DNA of 64,000 bases from Oasisia sp. SBJ-2009. Taxonomy: Eukaryota; Annelida; Polychaeta; Sabellida; Siboglinidae. The stretch spans positions 40,529,617 through 40,593,616 of the forward strand of contig OZ024863.1 in NCBI GenBank assembly GCA_964017155.1. Direction: 5' to 3'. The notes beneath the pieces were generated by a model. It searched no databases, was not told the origin of the DNA, and was given only the letters and a program-made list of their open reading frames with translations. This document shows, in pieces, positions 54,567-64,000 of the stretch (position 1 is its first letter; each line of letters begins with the position of its first letter). Made by a program: the position numbers and the translations under genes.

Positions 54567-57500
54567 TCATTCGTCTTTGAGTCTGTTGCACGTGTCACTG
54601 GCATGTTCCTTTCGATTCTCCATCTTGGCGATGCGAGAGCCAAACTGTATTGCCCGTTTGGGCAGCGTGGCCGATCGGGTGAGCCCAAGTTGTAGGGCTA
54701 ATAATCGCAGCAGCAACTTCTCGCCAATACCTCGTGGGAGGGTTAGGTCTGCCTGAAACAATAACGAAATGAATGTTTGTGTAGTGCAGTTTATTTTAAG
54801 TGTAATACATGTTAACTACATTTATTATAATTATTTATTGTAATATTTATCTAGACAGTCTCCAGCCATGTGAAGGTAAATATTACAATGACTTGCCTAC
54901 ATCTGTAAGTAGAAATTGCTCATTTTGGACATCAAGGCTGGGTCTGCGGACCTTACATATGGACAAGTGCCTCTATGACATGTTTTATTTGAGAATTATT
55001 TAGCACAAATGTTATGCAGTGTTTGAAGGAACTACCGGGTTACAACATTGTTTTTAGCCAACTTTGTGCACACCATAATGATTACCTTGGAAAAAAGAGA
55101 TACCTTCTTCTTGAAGCAAACTGAATGTAACAAATCTGATCACACGGGGTACCTTGTCATGTAGAGGCAGCGAGTTGAGGAACGACACAACATTCTCGTC
55201 GAGGAAAGGGAATCGCGCCTCCCGGGCGTGGTCTGAAATCACTCGGTCGTCTCGACCTAGGTTTCGGGAAGAGATACGCCTGATCTCCATCTGGACCTCT
55301 TGGATAAGGCTAGCCCAGCCTCCACTCCTACAGCAGAGAGAGATCTCAGTCAACACAATACACACTGCAAGCTTCATATGAAGTTGCACATAATTATGTG
55401 AAAGCGTTCACTTGTAATTGCATGTTTGATCACCAGGTGGCGCCACAGCTCTCACCCTCACCAATGCCTTCTGTTGTAGAGGCATACATAACCTTCCAAT
55501 CAGTTTTGATTCTTCAATTCATCTGTTGAAGAATCAAAACTGATTGGAAGATTGTGTATGACTGTCACACAACCCTTGAATTATTGCTAGGGAAGTCGTG
55601 TTGATGCTGGACTTTTTAATAGGTCTACTAAGAACTAGATATAACTATCTCTGCTACACCAAGGATCTTGATAGTAACACTATAAAGATCCTTGGTTACA
55701 CTATCATTTTTGTTTTTCAAGTTTGATGGATGAGCCAGATCTGGAGCCATGGACAATGTCTCTTATGTGGCCCTGAAGAGTGGCCACTTCTCTTATGTGG
55801 CCCTGAAGAGTGGGCACTTCTCTTATCTGGCCCTGAAGAGTGGACACTTCTCTTATGTGGCCCTGAGGAGTGGACACTTCTCTTATGTGGCCATGAAGAG
55901 TGGGCACTTCTCTTATTTGGCCCTGAAGAGTGGACACTTCTCTTATGTGGCCCTGAAGAGTGGACACTTCTCTTATGTGGCCCTGAAGAGTGGACACTTC
56001 TCTTATGTGGCCCTGAAGAGGACACTTCTCTTATCTGGCCCTGAAGAGTGGACACTTCTCTTATCTGGCCCTGAAGAGTGGACACTTCTCTTATGTGGCC
56101 CTGAAGAGTGGACACTTCTCTTATGTGGCCATGAAGAGTGGACACTTCTCTTATGTGGCCCTGAAGAGTGGACACTTCTCTTATGTGGCCCTGAAGAGTG
56201 GACACTTCTCTTATGTGGCCCTGAAGAGTGGACACTTCTCTTATGTGTCCCTGAAGAGTGGACACTTCTCTTATGTGGCCCTGAAGAGTGGACACTTCTC
56301 TTATCTGGCCCTGAAGAGTGGATACTTCTCTTATGTGGCCCTGAAGAGTGGACACTTCTCTTATGTGGCCCTGAAGAGTGGACACTTCTCTTATCTGGCC
56401 CTGAAGAGTGGACACTTCTCTTATGTGGCCCTGAGGAGTGGACACTTCTCTTATTTGGCCCTGAAGAGTGGACACTTCTCTTATGTGGCCCTGAAGAGTG
56501 GACACTTCTCTTATGTGGCCCTGAAGAGTGGACACTTCTCTTATGTGGCCCTGAAGAGTGGACACTTCTCTTATGTGGCCCTGAAGAGTGGACACTTCTC
56601 TTATGTGGCCCTGAAGAGTGGGCACTTCTCTTATGTGGCCCTGAAGAGTGGACACTTCTCTTATGTGGCCCTGAAGAGTGGACACTTCTCTTATGTGTCC
56701 CTGAAGAGTGGACACTTCTCTTATGTGGCCCTGAAGAGTGGACACTTCTCTTATGTGGCCCTGAAGAGTGGACACTTCTCTTATCTGGCCCTGAAGAGTG
56801 GACACTTCTCTTATGTGGCCCTGAGGAGTGGACACTTCTCTTATTTGGCCCTGAAGAGTGGACACTTCTCTTATGTGGCCCTGAAGAGTGGACACTTCTC
56901 TTATGTGGCCATGAAGAGTGGACACTTCTCTTATGTGGCCCTGAAGAGTGGACACTTCTCTTATGTGGCCCTGAAGAGTGGACACTTCTCTTATGTGGCC
57001 CTGAAGAGTGGACACTTCTCTTATGTGGCCCTGAAGAGTGGACACTTCTCTTATGTGTCCCTGAAGAGTGGACACTTCTCTTATGTGGCCCTGAAGAGTG
57101 GACACTTCTCTTATCTGGCCCTGAAGAGTGGATACTTCTCTTATGTGGCCCTGAAGAGTGGACACTTCTCTTATGTGGCCCTGAAGAGTGGACACTTCTC
57201 TTATCTGGCCCTGAAGAGTGGACACTTCTCTTATGTGGCCCTGAGGAGTGGACACTTCTCTTATTTGGCCCTGAAGAGTGGACACTTCTCTTATGTGGCC
57301 CTGAAGAGTGGACACTTCTCCTATGTGGCCCTGAAGAGTGGACACTTCTCTTATGTGGCCATGAAGAGTGGACACTTCTCTTATGTGGCCCTGAAGAGTG
57401 GACACTTCTCTTATGTGGCCCTGAAGAGTGGGCACTTCTCTTATGTGGCCCTGAAGAGTGGACACTTCTCTGATGTGGCCCTGAAGAGTGGACACTTCTC

Positions 57501-60500
57501 TTATGTGTCCCTGAAGAGTGGACACTTCTCTTATGTGGCCCTGAAGAGTGGACACTTCTCTTATCTGGCCCTGAAGAGTGGATACTTCTCTTATGTGGCC
57601 CTGAAGAGTGGACACTTCTCTTATGTGGCCCTGAAGAGTGGACACTTCTCTTATGTGGCCCTGAAGAGTGGACACTTCTCTTATGTGGCCCTGAAGAGTG
57701 GACACTTCTCTTATGTGGCCCTGAAGAGTGGACACTTCTCTTATGTGGCCCTGAAGAGTGGACACTTCTCTTATGTGGCCCTGTACAATGGCCACTCCTC
57801 TGATATGACCAAAGTAACTGTGCACAACATGTGGCCACTCAAGAATGGTATCAATTATTTTCTTGCTGGAATTTTGTTTACACTCTTCCTTTATTCCTGT
57901 GGCTAATCAACATACCAGACTACTATTATGGTACTCAAAAATGATTACATTACATATTTCTATAAACTGTGCAGTCACTGACATGGCCAAATGTTGCCAG
58001 CCGAAACAATAATGAGATTTATGTCTCTGCATAACCCAAGTGTCATCGTCAAATATCACCGCGTCACTCTCTCCAACTAATTTATAGAGTGCAAGTCACA
58101 AAAATGGACACCACCTCGAAACCTTGGCATATCATTCATGGAAATAAAACACTGCATCCGAAATACTGCCACAAATTGGCTCGTTATACACCAATCGACT
58201 AGATGCGTACTTCTGGTGGACGCAAAGGGAACCGACTAGAGATTGCAGCAATTTACATCCCAGTGTCGCGCAGTTGCCATCAAACCCTTGCAGCTGCAAT
58301 TATTTATAGCATCTGACAATTTCTGTGAGTAACGAGCACAGATTTGAGGTAGTTGACTGATTACCTGCCCCAGGATCTACTGAATGTTTTATGCTCTGGC
58401 AAGACTAACAACACCGCTATGTCAGCTCTATATAGCCCAAACCCCCTGTAAAGAGAGACACCAAGAAAGGCATGAGCCGTGAAGCAATTTATAATATATA
58501 AATCATAGATCTGAAGAATGGTTATGGAAAATGTGAATTCAGAATTGTATTGGCTGTGATTAGGAAAGAAATGATCCAAGAGTTCAATGAAATCCTAATT
58601 CATTTTGTGAACATCCGCTCTTTGGAATAAAAATGGGGGGAAACAGAAACAAATATATACACTAGACTGAACAGTGGAGACCTCAACACTGAAGTAACAG
58701 ACCTCCCAGTCTTAACACTAGGGTAACAGACCTCCCAGTCTTAACATTGGAGTAACAGACCTCCCAGTCTTAACATTGGAGTAACAGACCTCCCAGTCTT
58801 AACATTGGAGTAACATACCTCCTAGTCTTAACATTGGGGTAACAGACCTCCTAGTCTTAACATTGGAGTAACAGACCTCCTAGTCTTAACATTGGAGTAA
58901 CAGACCTCCTAGTCTTAACATTGGAGTAACAGACCTCCTAGTCTTAACATTGGAGTAACAGACCTCCTAGTCTTAACATTGGAGTAACAGACCTCCTAGT
59001 CTTAACATTGGAGTAACAGACCTCCTAGTCTTAACATTGGAGTAACAGACCTCCTAGTCTTAACATTGGAGTAACAGACCTCCTAGTCTTAACATTGGAG
59101 TAACAGACCTCCTAGTCTTAACATTGGAGTAACAGACCTCCTAGTCTTAACATTGGAGTAACAGACCTCCTAGTCTTAACATTGGAGTAACAGACCTCCT
59201 AGTCTTAACATTGGAGTAACAGACCTCCTAGTCTTAACATTGGAGTAACAGACCTCCTAGTCTTAACATTGGAGTAACAGACCTCCTAGTCTTAACATTG
59301 GAGTAACAGACCTCCTAGTCTTAACATTGGAGTAACAGAGAGAACATGAACAACCGACCAATATAGAAGCAACTCATTCATGCTTTGAACGTGGCCAACC
59401 AGGCCAAAGAACTAACTGGATTCTAAATGAGGCCTAACAATAGTTAGGCCTCATTTAGAAAGTCATGGATATTAGTTATGAAATGCGTCTATAAGAAAAT
59501 GTGGTTTAACATCAACACCAGGAGATTGAGAGGTCACCATGTAGTTTGAAATTTTGAATGGTTATTAAAATGTTGATATAATGTTTTTTTCTCAGTTAAG
59601 GAAGAGAGAAGTACCAGAGGACATGAAGTCACATCAACAGTATAGATTAGATATTTGAAAGTTCTCATTTCCACAAAGAACAGTCAATGAACACATAATC
59701 TGCTGATTGTGCTAGTATTAGTAATGTTAACATGTTTAAAGATAAAACTGACATATACCTCAGAGGTACACGTAGACAAATTGGTTGGACTCTCGTTAAG
59801 CCAAATACCTTCCTTGTCCACATGCCAATGCTGTTGACGTGTTAAAAATATATTCTAAATATAATTAACTTGTCACAATGATTTCATTATTACGTGAAAA
59901 ATGTACCAAAATAATGATGAGTGATTGCTTGCTTGAATTTTTGATGTATCAGCAAAACTAATAATGCCTCAATGTCATCTCGACATTGCTCACATCCTTG
60001 TAGATGGAGAGACATTCAGGAAAGGCATCAATTAAGCACATGCTAGTATTCCACCTATTGCAGTGTTGCACACATCCTGGTAAATTGAAAGACATTCAGG
60101 AAAAGCACCAAGCACATGTTAATATTCTACCCATGACAATAAATCGTAATTGCAATGATCAGGACGCTATGATAATTGGCTGTGGTGTGGAAAAAAGTGA
60201 ACTAAGCATTGAGGATATATTCTAGAAATAACTTACATTTATATGGCTATGTCATACTGACCTTATAGGCATGGCAAAAAAGGAAAGTCCAACAACACAG
60301 GAGACAAGATAGAGCAAATAGCACAGGAATACACTCGGAGAGAGCAGAATAATGACAAATACTCGCAACGAGAAAGACAGAGTAATCATGAATGGAGAAC
60401 ACCTTAAACCCGTGAAATCATTAAAATATGTGGGTGCTTTTGTATAGTGCTTTTATCATTGGAAGATACATGAACTGAGGAAAAAGCTAGAATACACCCG

Positions 60501-62760
60501 GCAATTACTGTGGGAAGATGTAAACAGATATGAAATAACAACATTATAACAGCAACAGCATCCTAACAGCAACACCACCATAACAGCTACAACATCATAA
60601 CAGCAACAACATCATAACAGCAACATCAGAACAGCAACACCACCACAACAGCAACAACATCATAACAGCAACAACACCAGAACAGCAACAGCATCATAAC
60701 AGCAACAACATCAGAACAGCAAGAAAAATCAAAATATTTAAGAGCTTGATGGTGAACATGGACGTAAAAGTTGGACGTTAAATGCAGAAACTGACAGAAG
60801 ACTAGGAGCGTCTGAGATGAAATGTTTATGAAGATTCTTGAAAATATCACACAGAGAACACAAACAAGTCCACAAGAACCATGTCCTGTCATCATCAGAG
60901 ATATAGCTGGAGTTCAACAACCTGTTCCAAATATAACCAACCACATTTACAGTTACATCACACGCCACAATGCCGTTGTCGCGCTTACATTTTTCCGGTC
61001 GTTATAAACTTTCCGATTGACCTTTCTGCGCATGCGCGATAAATGTAAAATCATCAACGTGCAGCTAAACGACAAAGCATTTTTGGTATAAATGCCACGG
61101 GCTGTTCGTTAACTCCCCTGTGATGACTTCTGTGAAGAGTTGCCTAAAATGTTGTTCCATACATTAAGATTTTACGTGTGTTTAAATAACTATCACGGAT
61201 TATGGCACACTACAGTCACTTGATTTTAACACATGCCTCTAAACTTGTTTGTCTCATATTAATTTGCGACAAATCACTTTGCTAAGAGTATATATACATC
61301 CTAATGAGCAGCCCCTAGTATTTATACCATGCATGCACAAAAATATCAATCGGAACATTTATGGCGCTGGAAAAAATGTAAGCGCGACATCATCATCAAG
61401 GAAATACACCAGGACAGTGTGAGAGAAGGTAGACACAGACAGATGAGGTTGATGACATCACAGAATGATCTCAGATCTCACTCAAGGAGCTCCTGCAGGC
61501 AATACAATACAGAGACAAGTGGCATCAGAGAGTTGACAAAACATCCAGACATCCTCACAAATCAACCAGACGTGTACCTGAACATTGGTCTCGGTGAATG
61601 GCTGAGTGTTTGAATACACTCGACAAGGTTAAATCAAAACTCCCCATTCACTGGCTAGCTGACAGGTCTCGTTATAATTCATTAGAAAAACAAGAAATAC
61701 AGTTACACACATGGTAACACCTTTTCAAATCGCGTTTGAATTTTGGCCCAGTTGCTGTATCAGTTGGTCTTCACAGGCAACCAACTTTGCAGTTACAACC
61801 AAATTGTGGTTAATCCAATCATTAATACCGCACATCTCTGGTGACACGCTATTTCAAGCTCAATTCCTGGAATCAGTGAATGTGCTGAGGTGACAAAATG
61901 TGTCCGCAGCGGCAAGCATTCACTGCTTCCTGGAACCAGGCCCAACATCAAGGAGTCATTCCAAGAAATTCCTGGCATACCCGCAGGACTGACCCAGACC
62001 CTAGTGATGTTGTAGGATAAAGTTCTGTTGACTCATACGATCACGGTTAAACAAATTATGACAGTTCAAATTAAGAATAAGACACGAGAATTTAAAGCAA
62101 ACAACCACTGTTTAGAAGGTCGTGTACAAGCGTTTTTTTAACCAACTGCAGCATGATACCAGACAATCTAAACTATTTTATGTTAAAAAAGCGAACACCA
62201 CCCATAGACTACTGTCAATTACTGTCAGAGGTATACGCATATGGAATGGTCTAGCAAGTGACATAACACAGTTGCCAAGTTTGCAACAATTTAAGAAAAG
62301 ATTAATGTCGACGTTACTTTCTTCGTATTTATGAACAGTTAACAAAATGGTAAAAAAATACCATTACTTTTGCTTTGTATTCAATCTTGTAACTCTTACA
62401 ACAACTACTACGCATTTTAGTTGAAAAGGCCATAGCACCTTACAAGTCACATGACTTCTGCTATGTCCCTTTAACAGCAGCAGCGATTCACCAATCATGG
62501 AATTGTATTATATTGTATTGTCTTTACCATTATGTATTGTATTATTTTCCCATAATATGTTGTATATTCCTGCATTGTTGTTGTTGTTAAATAAACTTTC
62601 ATTCATTCATTCACTCATTCGCTCATTCGCTCGCTCGCTCGCTCGCTCGCTCACTCACTCACTCATTCATTAAACAATTTTTATAAACTTACTGGAATTT
62701 CATCCGATGCCTTGAGTAGCCTGCAAGTTGTTCATCTGCACCCATCCCCACCAATACGAC
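54567..62760 (-). CDS. ASNSD1: Asparagine synthetase domain-containing protein 1, C-terminal exons (5' part outside window)
   Basis: Three minus-strand exons: 62693-62760, 55153-55327 and 54567-54752, joined in phase (2, then 0). They encode [17 protein letters not shown] (the ATP-pyrophosphatase-side signature of the asparagine-synthase fold), then [32 protein letters not shown] and, in the last exon, [35 protein letters not shown], ending LKDE. This order and spacing match the C-terminus of ASNSD1, whose biochemical role is poorly known. Acceptors and donors are all AG/GT (TGTTTCAG, CTGCTGTAG, CTCTAG; GTAAGT, GTACCC). The first intron here is 7.4 kb and holds the 30-bp and 29-bp arrays and LINE relics. 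Upstream exons must lie beyond 62760, probably outside the window. Confidence 0.92.
55493..55550. repeat. Perfect inverted repeat with 25-bp arms and 8-nt loop
   Basis: Arm CTTCCAATCAGTTTTGATTC plus TTCAA at 55493-55517, loop TTCATCTG, and the exact reverse complement at 55526-55550. It lies in the ASNSD1 intron, 165 bp from the exon. A second, shorter hairpin (CCAAGGATCTT...AAGATCCTTGG) is at about 55660-55696. Confidence 0.93.
55761..57790. repeat. 30-bp minisatellite (about 67 copies) in ASNSD1 intron
   Basis: The unit is CTGAAGAGTGGACACTTCTC plus TTATGTGGCC. Because 30 is a multiple of three, several frames on both strands stay open for 570-700 codons ([30 protein letters not shown] decapeptides). 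Variants recur in the same order (CTGAGGAGTG at 56431, 56821 and 57241; GATAC at 56321, 57131 and 57581), showing amplification in blocks of 13-14 units. One shortened unit at about 56010-56035 shifts the frame. Confidence 0.97.
57791..58683. other. No gene seen
   Basis: Part of the 7.4-kb ASNSD1 intron. Unique sequence with no convincing exon, RNA gene or transposon terminus. Confidence 0.5.
58684..59338. repeat. 29-bp minisatellite (about 22 copies) in ASNSD1 intron
   Basis: The unit is TAACAGACCTCCTAGTCTTA plus ACATTGGAG. The first four or five units carry CCCAGT instead of CCTAGT; later units are nearly identical, so the homogeneous part expanded last. Confidence 0.96.
59420..59830 (+). 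mobile_element. Degenerate 3' fragment of the CR1-like LINE
   Basis: GTTAGGCCTCATTTAGAA, then ATTAGTTATGAAATGCGTC, CCAGGAGATTGAGAGG and GGTTGGACTCTCGTTAAGCC match successive parts of the LINE ORF2 C-terminus (HLEY, ISYEMR, TRRLRG) and its 3' UTR (4400-4930, opposite strand), with stops and deletions. It starts with an 18-bp inverted copy of its own first bases. Confidence 0.75.
60350..60450 (+). mobile_element. Relic of a LINE reverse-transcriptase C-terminal region
   Basis: One frame reads [20 protein letters not shown] then YVGAFV, resembling the VNGE.LE.V..FKYLGA motif found just after the RT domain in many LINEs. It is too short to place in a clade. Confidence 0.4.
60538..60724. repeat. 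AACAGCAACA-type simple repeat
   Basis: Irregular repeats of AACAGCAACA(AC)ATCATAACAGC. The minus strand gives Val/Leu-rich shadow frames. Confidence 0.85.
60727..62085. other. No gene seen
   Basis: A small plus frame at 61329-61613 (94 codons) has no recognisable domain and no splice context. A TGCGCATGCGCG palindrome at about 61024-61036 matches the NRF1 core, but no first exon is recognisable beside it. Confidence 0.4.
62086..62600 (+). mobile_element. 3' relic of another LINE family
   Basis: The frame at 62122-62337 reads [20 protein letters not shown], then [12 protein letters not shown], then [11 protein letters not shown], the usual ending of many CR1/L2/Jockey-type ORF2 proteins (NTR..., G..WN.LP..I, S...FK..L). 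It is followed by AAATAAACTTTCATTCATTC, a tail that merges into the microsatellite at 62598-62670. Confidence 0.7.
62598..62670. repeat. (CATT)n/(CTCG)n tetranucleotide repeat
   Basis: CATTCATTCACTCATT grades into CGCTCGCTCGCTCGCTC and back to CACTCACTCATTCATT. It ends 23 bp before the ASNSD1 splice donor at 62692, and probably grew from the LINE tail next to it. Confidence 0.93.
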
Positions 62761-64000
62761 CTAGAGCATAGAACCAAACATACAGCAACAAATACACATA
62801 TACATATAGCACAACATGAAAACAGTAACTGAAGAGGAACACTATATTAGAAACGTGTATTTGAAGAAGACAAAATGAAAACAGAAACTGAAGGACAGCA
62901 TAGGCCATAGCACAAAACAGAAAGTGAATGGCAGTTCACCTGACCACAGAAAAATGAAAGTGAAACTAATGGACAGGGAAATATGAGCATTAAAACTACT
63001 GAATGGCAAGCATGAATAGTTGTTAGGGAAACTAACTAACAAAGAAATAAAACAGAAACTACAAGGTAGTGTGACATAAACACCCAAGGGAATGGACAGT
63101 ATACAACAAACAAAGACAGCAAAGAACGTTTACAGATTGGTTGATGGGATTAATGTATAGAAAATACATTTTGCACACTGGCTCGTGAGTTGTAGATAGA
63201 AAACAAGATAGTTTCTGATTCTATGATTTCTATCCCACGATACAGAGTTACCAACTAGAACAAGTACCCATATTCCACTTTCTCAATAGGACACCAGGTG
63301 ACAGCACCTTCAGTTATTCATGATTCCCAAATACAACATTTTATATTTTATGTATGATTTAACTTACTTTGGAGCATAATTGTCGATGAGTACAATTATG
63401 CTCCAAAGTAAGTTAAATCACACATACAATAAACCATTCTTGGAGCCATGAACAATATATTCAATAATATTTTATATGCTTCATTGACGATGATAAGAAC
63501 AGCCTGATACATTGTGTATCCATCTATGCACAGGAATAAGTACATAAACAAGTAGTAAACGGCCAATGCACATGGACAAGTGTGACACCAACGTATGACA
63601 ACTCGCAGCTATGATCCCAACTTCCATATGCGATTTCTTGTTGACAGAAATGTCCTAGCACCAAAGCCTCTTACAATTGAGTGAAAGCAGCGACCTGGCT
63701 GCAAACAGGAAGTGCGAGGAAATAATTAAATACTTCTTAGAAGCCGACACCTAGCCTGGCGGGGACAAGGACATGGGACAGTCCCTCTACAAGGGACAGT
63801 CCCAGTATCTGGTTAGTTCCAGGGCATATTGTCTGCCCCTGTTTGTGTGACGCAGGCTCGACAAAGGCACAATGACACTGCGGTTTTGAAAGATGGCTAT
63901 CTGTGGTAATAGCTGCATTTACTAAACTGCCGAGTCATCTTCTGTGTCTGGTTGAATTCAATGGCGGCACTTTTAAGGAAACGTTAGTACTGCTATGAAT
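62761..64000. other. ASNSD1 intron sequence, no further exon seen
   Basis: Apart from the fold-back copy at 63350-63467, no exon matching the part of ASNSD1 before [10 protein letters not shown] was found. A direct repeat GGGACAGTCCC occurs twice at about 63776-63804. Confidence 0.45.
63350..63467. mobile_element. Fold-back element, deleted copy 4
   Basis: Reverse orientation to copies 1-3. It keeps TTAACTTACTTTGGAGC, TTGTCGATGAGTAC and the CTTGGAGCCATGAACAATAT end, but lacks the hairpin core. Flanks share ATTTTATAT (9 bp). Confidence 0.75.

Noticed and set aside
55717..57906. ORFs of 570-700 codons on both strands
   Set aside because: Unit length of 30 bp keeps frames open; the array lies in an ASNSD1 intron with no gene signals.
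61329..61613. 94-codon plus ORF as a small gene
   Set aside because: No domain, no repeat-independent support, and it lies inside an ASNSD1 intron.

Overview
The window is animal nuclear DNA: genes with many GT-AG introns, AATAAA poly(A) signals, a CR1-like LINE, several hAT-type DNA transposons and many intronic minisatellites. Nothing identifies the species. The intron density and the mobile elements suggest a marine invertebrate (a lophotrochozoan or a basal deuterostome such as amphioxus), but that is inference.

Four host genes can be read. (1) 1-302 (+) is the 3' exon of a UDP-glucuronosyltransferase-like gene, followed 20 bp later by a (GCGAC)n satellite. (2) 15479-36223 (+) is a complete 16-exon gene for glucosidase II beta subunit (PRKCSH), predicted at 567 aa, with signal peptide, LDLa-like cysteine modules, EF hands, MRH domain and HDEL tail. 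(3) 41053-52012 (+) is a complete 9-exon gene for the kinase LKB1/STK11, predicted at 399 aa, with a CaaX-like end (CRQS) and a U12-type second intron. (4) 54567-62760 (-) holds the last three exons of ASNSD1; the 5' part lies beyond the right edge. STK11 and ASNSD1 are convergent.

The most unusual structure is a pair of 5,017-bp elements in opposite orientation (10119-15135 and 28149-33165). Each is bounded by TTAA and ends in a 108-bp imperfect terminal inverted repeat. Every position relation I checked between the copies obeys x + x' = 43284, so they appear identical. One copy lies about 300 bp upstream of the PRKCSH start codon and the other lies inside PRKCSH intron 12. They bracket exons 1-12. 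No transposase is visible. Each copy carries a three-exon open reading frame with strong splice signals, a SINE-like block and a small hAT MITE. This fits a non-autonomous TTAA-specific (piggyBac- or Kolobok-type) element that I do not recognise.

Other regions: 1.39-3.47 kb is a 49-bp minisatellite; 3.7-3.9 kb is (TA)n; 4.37-8.7 kb is a nearly intact CR1-like LINE nested in a MITE; 9.48-9.79 kb is a polypurine tract; 37.3-39.05 kb is a G-quadruplex-prone array between PRKCSH and STK11; 44.65-45.85 kb is a 238-bp satellite in STK11 intron 5; 49-51.9 kb holds two minisatellites in STK11 intron 8, one split by a hAT element; 55.76-57.79 kb is a 30-bp array in an ASNSD1 intron; 58.68-59.34 kb is a 29-bp array. 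A fold-back family with a hammerhead-like hairpin occurs four times. Long ORFs over the arrays are translations of tandem repeats, not genes.
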